Origin: Mediterranea sp. An20
GTDB lineage: Bacteria > Bacteroidota > Bacteroidia > Bacteroidales > Bacteroidaceae
Assembly: GCF_002160055.1 (NCBI RefSeq)
Contig: NZ_NFJV01000008.1
Coordinates: forward strand, 1-64,000
Reading direction: 5' to 3'
Length of the DNA stretch: 64,000 nt
Positions 53,924 to 62,607 of the stretch are shown in pieces. The number at the start of each line of letters is the position of its first letter. Position 1 is the first letter of the stretch. A model generated the notes under the pieces. That model was not told the DNA's origin, ran no database searches, and saw nothing but the letters and a program-made list of their open reading frames with translations. Position numbers and translations under genes: made by a program.

Positions 53924-55060
53924 TTATTCTTCTTTCAGCTTGCAAAAATAGCGCAATCCACCCAAACCTCCCAACTCAGGATGCAGAATCTGAATCAAAT
54001 CGGAAAGCAAATAATCGGGATGGAAAGGAGTCTCTTCGTAGAAATTCACCCGCATCGTGTTACAGCCGTAAATATTACGCTGCCTGAATGCTTCAAATTC
54101 AGCATAACCGGCATAATCGGCCTGAAGAGAAGAGTAGGTCAGATCCCGGTCGTTATTGTATTTGATAAGCCAGACATCTGCATCACGGGCCTGGTCGAGT
54201 ACAGATTCAAAAGACATGGGAACGGAGCCACTGGTCTGCTGCCCTGCAAAGACATAACGTCCACAAGCATCAGCATACAACTGTCCCATAGGACTACGCC
54301 CACCGGGCACATACCACACAGAGCCATACTTCAAATCGCCAAATACGGAAAGTGATACAGATGACAGAGACGCCTTGAATTTTAACTGCCGATAATGCTC
54401 CTCTACCTCTGCAAATAAACTGTCCGCCCGGGTTGCCACACCAAACAGCCGCCCATAGAACCTCATCCATTCGGCACGCCCCAACGCAGAGGTTTCAAGA
54501 TAATCCGCACATTCTACGATGGGAATATCCAACTTCCCGATACGGCCGTAGCCATTGCTGTTCTGGAAAGGAGAAAGCAGGATTGCATCGGGATGCAGTT
54601 CAATAATCCGTTCGATATCGGGATTCATGCCGCTACCGCAATCGGTCACCGTTCCCTGTTCACAGGCCTCTTGCACAAAAGGAAGATTGATATAGCGCAA
54701 GTCACATACCCCTCCGATGGCATCGTCCACCCCCAAATCGGCCAGCAAGCCGCAGTGTACGGACGAATAGACCAGTGATTTGGAAAGAGGCACACGCACC
54801 ACTGTCCCTTCGGGCAAATCAGTCGGCAATGCCTTGTCGCGAGAAACAAGTATATAGGTGTGTAATGTCTTCAATGTGTCCCAAGGATTGCGAAGGATTG
54901 CCATGGAGTAATCTTCGTAATCCACCAGAGTCAGATTCTCGGCATAACGCAAGGCCAGCGTATCTCCTCCAGACAACGGCAAAGAGGCTTTGCCCCTCCC
55001 GCCACAGGCAGAGAAGAGCAAAGCCCAACCTAACATTACAAATAAATAACTATGTCGCAT
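53924..55060 (-). CDS. btuF: cobalamin-type ABC substrate-binding lipoprotein
   Basis: 378 residues, lipobox LLFSAC (Cys near 19). The body is a class III periplasmic binding protein: VVRVPLSKSLVYSSVHCGLLADLGVDDAIGGV and DIERIIELHPDAILLSPFQN, with the long connecting helix. It captures the vitamin after the outer membrane and gives it to the BtuC-like permease. It lies between btuG and btuC and is spaced 7 bases from btuG. Confidence 0.88.
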   Translation of the reverse strand: MRHSYLFVMLGWALLFSACGGRGKASLPLSGGDTLALRYAENLTLVDYEDYSMAILRNPWDTLKTLHTYILVSRDKALPTDLPEGTVVRVPLSKSLVYSSVHCGLLADLGVDDAIGGVCDLRYINLPFVQEACEQGTVTDCGSGMNPDIERIIELHPDAILLSPFQNSNGYGRIGKLDIPIVECADYLETSALGRAEWMRFYGRLFGVATRADSLFAEVEEHYRQLKFKASLSSVSLSVFGDLKYGSVWYVPGGRSPMGQLYADACGRYVFAGQQTSGSVPMSFESVLDQARDADVWLIKYNNDRDLTYSSLQADYAGYAEFEAFRQRNIYGCNTMRVNFYEETPFHPDYLLSDLIQILHPELGGLGGLRYFCKLKEE

Positions 55061-55067
55061 TTTGTGT

Positions 55068-56210
55068 TCACTCCAGTAACATCATATTCACAGCACCTAC
55101 CCCCACGTCATACCTGGCCAATAGCTGCCCTTGTTCATCATACTCACAGACATAGCTGGGCAGCGAATAAGCATTGACGGGATCACTCACATAAGAAGTA
55201 ATGAAGAAATGCCCGTCAGCAGGATTGACAATAATGCCAGCCGGATTGTCTACCAGGTTGTACTCAAATCCCGAGTTGCTTACTTCTGCCGGGATAAAGT
55301 CCTCATCCAGCACACTGTTGTCCGCAACATTATAAGAAATATACTGGATATTTTCGGATCCGGTCCAGCTGTTGTAGATGGTATAAAGGGTGTTGCCCGA
55401 CAGACACATTAAAGTGACGGGCACCTGCAAATCCGTAGCCGTATCTGTAGCCGTATCAATGGTCCAGAGAGAAGACGGATTGGCTGCATAGTCGCCCATA
55501 CAAGCCACAAACAGTTTGCCGGTTGCGGCATGACCTACCAGCTTGGTAGGATTCATGCCCACTCCGATTTTCTTTTCTTCCGTAAAATCATCCAGCTTAA
55601 TTTTAGAAACGCTCTTACCGTCTACGTAACCTCCTCCATAATTCATACCATCTGAATTAACCACATAGAGATAATCACCGACAACGGCCATTTCTTCAGG
55701 ATTAGGTCCCACCTGCACAGTCTTGTCTATCGCATTCGTAGCGGGGTCAATACGCGACACATACCCGTCAAACATAGATACATAAATATATTCACCATCC
55801 GTCACAATGTCACGCGGTTCTGCACCTTGCCCGGTAGCAGGCAAGATCTGTGCAATGCTCTCCACTGTGTTTTTATTCACCACTTCGATGGTGTTCGATT
55901 CGGAAACTGCAATATACATATTATTGCCCAACACCACGCCGTCTTGCACCGTAGAACCCAAGCTACGACCGTTGACCTCCTTGAATACCTCGTTCTTATA
56001 TCCGCGAGGAGAGACCAGGTCAATGAACGACAAAGAGCCTTCTATGCTGGAACCCTGATTGCCTGAATTAAACACATAAATACCCCTTTCGGCGCGAAAC
56101 GGCTGTTCGCCATCATCATTTCCGGTGTTTCCATCATCATTACACGCCATAAACATCATGGGCATAGCCAATGCCCAAACTAAGAACTTCAAATGTTTCT
56201 TCCAATTCAT
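55068..56210 (-). CDS. btuG: BtuG-like surface beta-propeller lipoprotein
   Basis: 380 residues with lipobox MFMAC (Cys near 23). Repeated blades: GVVLGNNMYIAVSESNTIEVVNK, GEYIYVSMFDGYVSRIDPAT and GDYLYVVNSDG give a seven-bladed YncE-like propeller. BtuG proteins of Bacteroides bind cobalamin with extremely high affinity on the cell surface, on top of BtuB. Its place directly after the btuB gene supports this. An YncE protein with another ligand cannot be excluded. Confidence 0.8.
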   Translation of the reverse strand: MNWKKHLKFLVWALAMPMMFMACNDDGNTGNDDGEQPFRAERGIYVFNSGNQGSSIEGSLSFIDLVSPRGYKNEVFKEVNGRSLGSTVQDGVVLGNNMYIAVSESNTIEVVNKNTVESIAQILPATGQGAEPRDIVTDGEYIYVSMFDGYVSRIDPATNAIDKTVQVGPNPEEMAVVGDYLYVVNSDGMNYGGGYVDGKSVSKIKLDDFTEEKKIGVGMNPTKLVGHAATGKLFVACMGDYAANPSSLWTIDTATDTATDLQVPVTLMCLSGNTLYTIYNSWTGSENIQYISYNVADNSVLDEDFIPAEVSNSGFEYNLVDNPAGIIVNPADGHFFITSYVSDPVNAYSLPSYVCEYDEQGQLLARYDVGVGAVNMMLLE

Positions 56211-56226
56211 AATCTTCTACTATTAT

Positions 56227-58248
56227 TTAAAGGTTAATACTGACTGTCAGTTTATAGGAGCGGCCCGGCATGGGGTAACTCTTCACAATGCTATATTGTT
56301 TGTTGCCCAGATTCTGTACATCGCCGCGCACAGAGAATCCCACGCCTTTCCACTGAAACGTCCGATAAAGAGCAAGACCGCACTCGGCATATCCATCTAA
56401 ACGATTGGAGGCTATATTCTGCACCGAGGCATATCGCTCGCCGGCTCCTGTGACATGAAACGAGACATTCAGCCAGGGATTCTCCCAGGCTACGGAGAAT
56501 GCACCGGAATGTTCGGGCGTATAGGGTATCTGATCTTTATAATACACCGACGAAGGATCTGTCATATCTACAGCGTGCTGCCAGGTATAATTCACTGTAA
56601 CCGGTAAACGATGTCTCTCCGACAAGCGAAAGACTGCCTCGCCATGCAGGTCTGCTCCCCAAATGTCTACGTGCCCTAAGTTGACTGTGGTCCAAAAGAA
56701 CATATTATAAGGAATAGCGACGATTTTATCTTCTACATAATTATAATAGACATCTGCCGACCCTGCAAGCGACTCCACCCACGAAGAACGGGAAGACATC
56801 CCATACGTAGCCCCGACATTGAATTGGCGTGCCACTTCAGGCCGCACATCACGGCTTCCCCAACGGTCAAAATAGTTTTCTGTAAATGTGGCTACGCGAA
56901 AAATGTCTTTATAAGAAGCACGAAGACGGAAATCGGCTACCTCCCAAGGTTTCCATGACACAGACACCGAAGGCGACAGACGTCTGGCGTCGCGGGCCGC
57001 CTCTCCTCCACGGGCATTATTCTGGTAAATGGACCCCAAGAGCAAAGCCGTCAAAGTAAGGCGCGGAGTACGGTAACGGGCCGAAAGGGTCTGTAGTATG
57101 GTATGCCGGTAAGGCTTAACTCCCGACGTAGCATCTGAGGTAAGATTATTGAACGAGTAGTCGGCAGCATAGGAGAAAGCCCAATGTTCCCACGGGGTAT
57201 AAAGAACAGCAGCCGAGGTATAATACTCCCGCTGATAATAGCGGTTGTCCATGGCTCCACCGGGGTATGCATCTCCCCTATCGTGATAATGCGAATAAGC
57301 CCAGTTGAACTTTCCGTTCCATTGCAGAGACCACTGATTACCCCAATATGTCTGGAAATGCAATTGCGAAAAGAAATTACGCTCGGTCAGTTCTTCGTTG
57401 CTCTTGCTGTTATATAGAATCACGGGACCCGGCAGTTCACGGAAAGAATCATAATAATACACCTTACCGTTCAGTACAGCATGCTTCGCAGGACGGGCAT
57501 AGAGGTTCCACTCCCCGCGCCAGGTTTCGATGTAATTATTCTGACGCCGCTCTTCGGTCGTATATTTACCGTTGACCAAAGTAAAAGGATACAGGTTGTC
57601 GGCACGCATGAAATCGCCGAAAACCGACATGGATACGTTGGAACTGAGCTGCTGGTCATAGCGCACAAAAGGATTGGCCAATCCGAAAGAGCCCGTCTTC
57701 AACCCTGCGCCGACATGCCAGGAGCGGGTGGAGAAGTCGGGTTGCAGCGTCTGCAAACGTACAGAAGCCGCCGATGCCACTGTACGGGCAGGAAGAAAGA
57801 TTTCGTCGTTGTCACCTACCGCAAGTGACAGTTCGGACACATTGTCTAATGAGAAACGCGAGAAATCAATCTGTCCGCTCTGGCAGTCGGTCAAGGTGAT
57901 GCCGTCATAAGCCACAGCCGTATGTTGGGCACCAAGACTCCGCACGGACACGGTTTTCATACCCCCTGCCCCGCCATAATCTTTGACGTTCACTCCCGAA
58001 AAACGACGCAGCGCATCTGCCATATCCGTCACTCCCTGCTGTTCAAGCTGTGAGCGGGACAAGGCCTGGAAAGGCGAAGTAGCCGTCGTCTTGCGAACCA
58101 TAAAAGGTGTGCTCACTACCACTTCGTCCAAACTATATCCTTCCTGCTGCACCAGCGAGTCCGTTTCTGCCTCTTGGGCAGCAATACCCGGAGCAACGAT
58201 GCAGAGAGCCATGACACAGCACACCCGCATCCATAGATTTTTCCTCAT
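56227..58248 (-). CDS. btuB: TonB-dependent receptor, BtuB-type
   Basis: 673 residues from MRKNLWMRVCCVMALCIVAPGIAAQ. TonB box region QQEGYSLDEVVVSTPFM, plug domain with VTDMADALRRFSGVNVKDYGGAGGMKTVSVRSLG, then a 22-strand barrel ending in SYKLTVSINL. The first gene after the cobalamin riboswitch, so its cargo is most likely B12 or a related corrinoid. No N-terminal carboxypeptidase-like domain, as expected of BtuB rather than SusC. Confidence 0.92.
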   Translation of the reverse strand: MRKNLWMRVCCVMALCIVAPGIAAQEAETDSLVQQEGYSLDEVVVSTPFMVRKTTATSPFQALSRSQLEQQGVTDMADALRRFSGVNVKDYGGAGGMKTVSVRSLGAQHTAVAYDGITLTDCQSGQIDFSRFSLDNVSELSLAVGDNDEIFLPARTVASAASVRLQTLQPDFSTRSWHVGAGLKTGSFGLANPFVRYDQQLSSNVSMSVFGDFMRADNLYPFTLVNGKYTTEERRQNNYIETWRGEWNLYARPAKHAVLNGKVYYYDSFRELPGPVILYNSKSNEELTERNFFSQLHFQTYWGNQWSLQWNGKFNWAYSHYHDRGDAYPGGAMDNRYYQREYYTSAAVLYTPWEHWAFSYAADYSFNNLTSDATSGVKPYRHTILQTLSARYRTPRLTLTALLLGSIYQNNARGGEAARDARRLSPSVSVSWKPWEVADFRLRASYKDIFRVATFTENYFDRWGSRDVRPEVARQFNVGATYGMSSRSSWVESLAGSADVYYNYVEDKIVAIPYNMFFWTTVNLGHVDIWGADLHGEAVFRLSERHRLPVTVNYTWQHAVDMTDPSSVYYKDQIPYTPEHSGAFSVAWENPWLNVSFHVTGAGERYASVQNIASNRLDGYAECGLALYRTFQWKGVGFSVRGDVQNLGNKQYSIVKSYPMPGRSYKLTVSINL

Positions 58249-58327
58249 AAACAACCCACGATTGTCATCTGATAATAACCCAATACGTATACCAGCCGCT
58301 TTCCTCGAACGGATGGCTTTTCGACTT

Positions 58328-58506
58328 TGCCTTGCAGGTCTTCTGACTCGTTCCCGGATATATCGCCTTCCCATTCTTCTGTCAAGAACAGTGGCTTGCA
58401 GAGCAGATTGATACATCCGTCATGGAAACTCACAGCAGCGGGACTGTCCGGGATTTTCACCCGATTCCCTTTTCATCCGACGATCCGAACGGACCGTACG
58501 GAACAA
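58328..58506 (-). promoter_or_regulatory. cobalamin riboswitch
   Basis: On the minus strand the conserved blocks appear in order: AAAAGGGAATCGGGTGAAAA then TCCCGGACAGTCCCGCTGCTGTGA; GCCACTG (58389-58395); GGGAAGGC; and the B12 box region GAGTCAGAAGACCTGC. It lies 80 bases upstream of the btuB ATG and represses the operon when adenosylcobalamin is bound. The remaining 58249-58327 is the leader. Confidence 0.93.
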
Positions 58507-58513
58507 GACGCGA

Positions 58514-58521
58514 CAAAGGTA
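58514..58521 (-). promoter_or_regulatory. -7 box of the cobalamin operon
   Basis: TACCTTTG on the minus strand matches TAnnTTTG, just before the riboswitch 5' end. Confidence 0.65.
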
Positions 58522-58575
58522 GGTCTTTTTTATGAAAACCGCAAGAATGAACAGCAAAAACAAGTGCTGTTGCGT

Positions 58576-59760
58576 TCAGATTCGCCTGCGCAGCATTTGC
58601 ATGACCGGCACCGGCAGTCCGCAGACCCACGCGCAAAGCGAACCGATAAAGAATAGGATACCGGCCGTCACCCGGATGTCACCCAAGCCGACCAGCGGCG
58701 AAACAATGCCTCCCCAGGCAAAGGCGATGACTCCCAGCAAGGCCGAAGCTATGCCGGCATGATGCCGCTCGCTATCCATTGCCAATGCGGAAGCCGCCGT
58801 AAACGAAAGCCCGACCATGGTCAACAAGGCAAAGAGCAACAGCTCATACAGCCAGAAATTGCAGGGGGCAGACAATGCCAGCATCAGCAGGACGGCAAAG
58901 AACAGCATTCCGTTGTTGCCCCAATGAAGTGCCTGCTGCATGGAAGGCATACGTACCACCAGCGCAGACGAAGCTACCATGCCCACTGCATTGATACCAA
59001 AACAGAGGCTGAACTGTACAGGTGTCAGACCGTAATGCTGTTGCATGATGAAAGGAGCCGAAGCGATATTGACAAAAAGAACGGCCATGGCAAAACCGTA
59101 TTGGAGGATGTAAGACAAACAAGCGCGGTTTCGCAGCACTTCTGCAAATGTGCCGAGGGTCTCGCGCCAGGGCACATGGCTCCGACGAGACGCAGGCAAA
59201 GATTCGCGGAAGTAAAGGCACGCCGCCAGCAAAACGGCCCCCAAGCCCCAAAGGAACCAGAACACTCCACGCCAGCCGCCCAAGCCAGCCAAGACTCCTC
59301 CGGCCACGGGAGCTGCCACACTGGCTACCCCATTGACGGCACCTATCACTGCCAGCATGGCGGCCAATGCACGCCCCGAATATTTATCGGCTGCAATAGA
59401 GCGGGATATCACCACGCCACCCGCACCGGCTATTCCCTGCACAAAGCGGAATGCCACAAACTGACAAATATCAGCCGAGAACAGGCATCCCCAGGTAGAA
59501 AGCAGAAACAAGCCCATAGCCACCAGCAACGGACACCGGCGGCCATAGCGGTCGCTCAACGGGCCAAAGAGCAGCTGACCTACAGCCAGCCCTACCATGC
59601 CTGTTGTCAGCCCTAACTGCACGCCCGACGAGGTGGTGCCAAAATAATCGGCCATGGCCGGCAAGGTGGGCAAATACATATCCATGACAAAAGGGCCAAA
59701 AGCACTCAGTATGCCCAGAAACATCAGTATAAAACCTTTCTTTTCGTTTTCCCGATTCAT
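58576..59760 (-). CDS. Bcr/CflA family multidrug MFS exporter
   Basis: 394 residues with twelve membrane helices. The start MNRENEKKGFILMFLGILSAFGPFVMDMYLP is typical of the Bcr/CflA group, and the motif A loop GPLSDRYGRRCPLL lies after helix 2. Motif C-like GIAGAGGVVISRSIAADKYSG marks it as a drug:H+ antiporter. Divergent from an AraC regulator. Its promoter appears about 200 bases upstream, so the transcript has a long leader carrying a 22-bp array. Confidence 0.93.
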   Translation of the reverse strand: MNRENEKKGFILMFLGILSAFGPFVMDMYLPTLPAMADYFGTTSSGVQLGLTTGMVGLAVGQLLFGPLSDRYGRRCPLLVAMGLFLLSTWGCLFSADICQFVAFRFVQGIAGAGGVVISRSIAADKYSGRALAAMLAVIGAVNGVASVAAPVAGGVLAGLGGWRGVFWFLWGLGAVLLAACLYFRESLPASRRSHVPWRETLGTFAEVLRNRACLSYILQYGFAMAVLFVNIASAPFIMQQHYGLTPVQFSLCFGINAVGMVASSALVVRMPSMQQALHWGNNGMLFFAVLLMLALSAPCNFWLYELLLFALLTMVGLSFTAASALAMDSERHHAGIASALLGVIAFAWGGIVSPLVGLGDIRVTAGILFFIGSLCAWVCGLPVPVMQMLRRRI

Positions 59761-59805
59761 GCAAAATTCTGTTTTAATGCAATCAAAACTTCCTGAATGA
59801 CAGAC

Positions 59806-59871
59806 GCTTGCTTCTTACACCTTAGAAGTCTGCTTCTTATACCTTAACCACCTGCTTCTTATCTGTCCGGA
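59806..59871. repeat. degenerate 22-bp-period array (3 units) in the exporter leader
   Basis: Units start at 59806, 59828 and 59850. On the minus strand the middle one reads ggttaaggtataagaagcag plus ac, close to the units at 3285-3328 in the opposite orientation. Confidence 0.7.
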
Positions 59872-59964
59872 ATTTCATCCGGAAAGCTTGCTACCGACCA
59901 GCAGCTTATCTGGTTTCATGGCTGCATTACAGGAAGCCTTCGTTGCTTCTTCATTTTCAAGCGG

Positions 59965-59972
59965 CAAAATTA
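59965..59972 (-). promoter_or_regulatory. -7 box of the exporter gene
   Basis: TAATTTTG on the minus strand matches TAnnTTTG and lies about 205 bases before the exporter ATG; it is arranged back-to-back with the AraC promoter. Confidence 0.45.
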
Positions 59973-60059
59973 CACGTTCTACAGCATACAGACCATGACT
60001 AAAGCAAGGCAAAACGTGGCATTTTCAGAACAATCTGGAGATAATTCAAAAGAAATGAC

Positions 60060-60067
60060 TATTTTTG
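60060..60067 (+). promoter_or_regulatory. -7 box of the AraC gene
   Basis: TATTTTTG matches TAnnTTTG. It falls inside the longer open frame, 47 bases before ATG 60115, and so decides for that start. Confidence 0.55.
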
Positions 60068-60114
60068 CCGTACAAATAAAGAATATATCGGCTTCTATCC
60101 AAACATACAACGCC

Positions 60115-60966
60115 ATGCCATCTTCATCTTTTCCTTCCGATGTCCACTCCATCTGCTACCTCGACACAGACCTGATGCCCCTGCGGGAACACCCCTATCA
60201 CTTCCGTTGCGGCTTTTACCTGGTCTGCACCCAAGGACGCGCCTTGGTATCTACCGGCGTTCAGCAGTATGTATTCGACGAACAGACCGAACTTATTTTT
60301 CTGACCGGAAGTCTGCTGGAGGTGCTCGACACCACGCCCGATTTCCATGCACGCGCCCTCTTCTTCCCGCAAGAAGTCTTCCTAAAAGCTATCCTGCCCA
60401 TTGATACACCTTATTTTAATTATACGCACGAACACCCCTGCTACCGGCACACACCCGACGAGCGCAGCCAAAAGACCTGGCGCGAGATGCTTCTGTGGAT
60501 GGATATGGCCCGTATGCTTTTCGCCGAAAACCAATCGACTTTTCAGCCGCAACACGAACACAACTTCCTGCAAAGTTTGCTGATGTGGCTCTTCAACACC
60601 ATTCCCGACAAACAGGCTGCAACCGGCATCCTATACAACCGCAAACAGCAACTGTGCCACCGCTTCATGCAACTGGTGCGCGAACACAGCTCCCAAGAGC
60701 ATCTTGTGCCTTTCTATGCCACCAGGCTCTGCATCACTCCACGTTACCTCTACGAAGCCACCACGCAATATCTCGACGGTAAATCGCCCAAACAGTTGAT
60801 AGATGAGCAATTGGTGGCTGAAATCAAAGTGTTGCTCAATAACCCCACCCTCTCTATCACCGGAATTGCCGCCCAACTGAACTTCGCTGACCAATCGTGC
60901 CTCTCACGCTTTTTCAAGAAGCAAACCGGACTGTCACCCAAGGAGTATCGCGAACAGCGCATTTAA
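60115..60966 (+). CDS. AraC family transcriptional regulator with cupin-like sensor
   Basis: 283 residues from MPSSSFPSDVHSIC. The N-terminal 150 residues are beta-rich with a cupin-like pattern (HPYHFRCGFYLVCTQGRALVST, ELIFLTGSLLEVL). The C-terminal AraC domain (190-283) has LVPFYATRLCITPRYLYEATTQYLDGKSPKQLID and SITGIAAQLNFADQSCLSRFFKKQTGLSPKEYR. It is divergent from the Bcr/CflA exporter and probably activates it on binding a small molecule. Confidence 0.92.
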   Translation: MPSSSFPSDVHSICYLDTDLMPLREHPYHFRCGFYLVCTQGRALVSTGVQQYVFDEQTELIFLTGSLLEVLDTTPDFHARALFFPQEVFLKAILPIDTPYFNYTHEHPCYRHTPDERSQKTWREMLLWMDMARMLFAENQSTFQPQHEHNFLQSLLMWLFNTIPDKQAATGILYNRKQQLCHRFMQLVREHSSQEHLVPFYATRLCITPRYLYEATTQYLDGKSPKQLIDEQLVAEIKVLLNNPTLSITGIAAQLNFADQSCLSRFFKKQTGLSPKEYREQRI

Positions 60967-61042
60967 GCATGGGAAATGAAGGCGGCATGTCCCAAGCTGC
61001 AAATTTTCACCGCAACAGCTTCCCATATTCATTTATATTTCT

Positions 61043-61050
61043 TACCTTTG
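61043..61050 (+). promoter_or_regulatory. -7 box ahead of the HD hydrolase leader
   Basis: TACCTTTG matches TAnnTTTG. Transcription from about 61058 gives a 104-base leader with two hairpins. Confidence 0.6.
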
Positions 61051-61057
61051 CCGAGCA

Positions 61058-61140
61058 ATTTGAAGCCAACCCAGACAAGGGTTGTTCCGTTATGAAAACA
61101 TGGGGTTCCCTCGTCCTTCAACGGGGGATTTTTTATCGTT
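61058..61140 (+). ncRNA. possible attenuator or small RNA in the HD hydrolase leader
   Basis: Hairpin 1 pairs CAACCC with GGGTTG (61067-61084). Hairpin 2 pairs TCCCTCGT (61106-61113) with ACGGGGGA (61120-61127), one G-U pair, and is followed at once by TTTTTT. This looks like an intrinsic terminator between the promoter and the gene. A 20-codon frame starting MKTWGSLVLQRG overlaps hairpin 2. Not matched to a known family. Confidence 0.4.
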
Positions 61141-61161
61141 TCATGCCCGAATAGAAAGCCT

Positions 61162-62394
61162 ATGCCTACTGAAAGCAAAATCATCAACGACCCTGTCTTG
61201 GGGTTCATCAAAGTACCTCGCGGACTAATCTACGACCTGGTGTGCCACCCCATCGTGCAACGCCTGACGCGCATCCGCCAACTGGGCCTCTCGTCCGTGG
61301 TGTACCCCGGCGCACAACACACACGCTTCCAACACTCGCTCGGTGCTTTCCACCTGATGAGCGAAGCCATCCGCGAACTCACAGCCAAGGGACATTTCAT
61401 CTTCGACAGCGAAGCCGAAGCCGTAGAAGCCGCTATCTTGCTGCACGACGTAGGACACGGACCTTTCTCGCATGTGCTCGAACGTACCCTCGTCCACGGC
61501 ATCACCCACGAGGAAATCTCGCTCCTGCTCATGGAACGCATCAACCGAGAAATGAACGGACAACTCACACTTGCCATACGCATCTTCCGCGACCAGTACC
61601 CCAAACGCTTCCTCCACCAGCTCGTCAGCGGCCAACTGGACATGGACCGCTTGGATTACCTGCGGCGCGACAGTTTCTACACCGGGGTCAGCGAAGGCAA
61701 CATAGGACCGGCTCGAATCATCAAGATGCTCGATGTGAAAGACGACCGACTTGTGGTGGAAGCCAAAGGCATCTACTCCATCGAGAATTTCCTCACCGCC
61801 CGCCGACTGATGTACTGGCAGGTGTATCTGCACAAGACATCGGTGGCGTGTGAACAATTGCTGGTCAACACCCTAAAACGTGCCCGGCAATTAGCTGCCG
61901 CAGGCGACACGCACCTTTTCGCGTCCCCTGCCCTGCGATTTTTCCTCTGCAACGATGTGGATGCCGCACGCTTCCGCAACGATCCCGACGCACCGGAACA
62001 TTTCCTGCTACTGGACGACAACGATATCTGGACGGCCTTGAAAGCTTGGATGCATCACCCCGACCGCGTATTGGCACTCCTGGCCGATGGCATGGTAAAC
62101 CGCAGGCTCTATAAGGTCGAGGTATCGCCCACTCCCTTCCCCGAAGAACGGCAGGCCCAACTCCGCGCACGCATCGCACAAGCACTCGACATCCCGCCGG
62201 CCGACGCTTGCTACTTTCTCTCCACCCCCGACATCGAAAGTAACATGTACAACCCCACCGACGATAGCATTGATATACTCTTCAGCGATGGTACCACACG
62301 AGGCATCGCCGAGGCATCGGACATGTTCGACATCGCCCTGCTCTCGCGCACAGTAAAAAAACACTTTCTCTGTTACTGGCGCCTGCCTCTTTGA
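61162..62394 (+). CDS. HD domain phosphohydrolase (dGTPase-like)
   Basis: 410 residues. HD metal-binding motifs: FQHSLGAFHLM (His near 54), ILLHDVGHGPFSH (HD near 95), and the later Asp in QLDMDRLDYLRRDSFYTG. This is the COG1078 type, close to SAMHD1 and bacterial dNTP triphosphohydrolases such as EF1143. It would hydrolyse nucleoside triphosphates in the cytoplasm; the substrate is uncertain. A leader with a possible attenuator precedes it, and lpxD follows after about 210 bases. Confidence 0.9.
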   Translation: MPTESKIINDPVLGFIKVPRGLIYDLVCHPIVQRLTRIRQLGLSSVVYPGAQHTRFQHSLGAFHLMSEAIRELTAKGHFIFDSEAEAVEAAILLHDVGHGPFSHVLERTLVHGITHEEISLLLMERINREMNGQLTLAIRIFRDQYPKRFLHQLVSGQLDMDRLDYLRRDSFYTGVSEGNIGPARIIKMLDVKDDRLVVEAKGIYSIENFLTARRLMYWQVYLHKTSVACEQLLVNTLKRARQLAAAGDTHLFASPALRFFLCNDVDAARFRNDPDAPEHFLLLDDNDIWTALKAWMHHPDRVLALLADGMVNRRLYKVEVSPTPFPEERQAQLRARIAQALDIPPADACYFLSTPDIESNMYNPTDDSIDILFSDGTTRGIAEASDMFDIALLSRTVKKHFLCYWRLPL

Positions 62395-62396
62395 AA

Positions 62397-62490
62397 CGCG
62401 GAGGCACATTTGGAATGCCCTTGGACACAGAGGCACAGAAGCATTGCGTTCCAAACCAAGTCTGTGTGTTCAAAGGTCTCAACGCCTCTC
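62397..62490. repeat. weak palindromic stretch with ACACAGAGGCACAG word
   Basis: ggaatgc ... gcgttcc (62412-62454) and ggacacagaggcacagaa opposite ctgtgtgttc resemble the elements at 11431 and 17954 but are more decayed. It follows the HD gene stop by two bases. Confidence 0.4.
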
Positions 62491-62607
62491 ACCGGCCTTA
62501 CTTATGGCGAATAATGAAGACAAAATGATAAAATATTCAGCCTTATAGGGAGAAATATAAAAAAAAGTACGATATTTGTGTTTTGAAACCATCTAACAAA
62601 AAACAAT

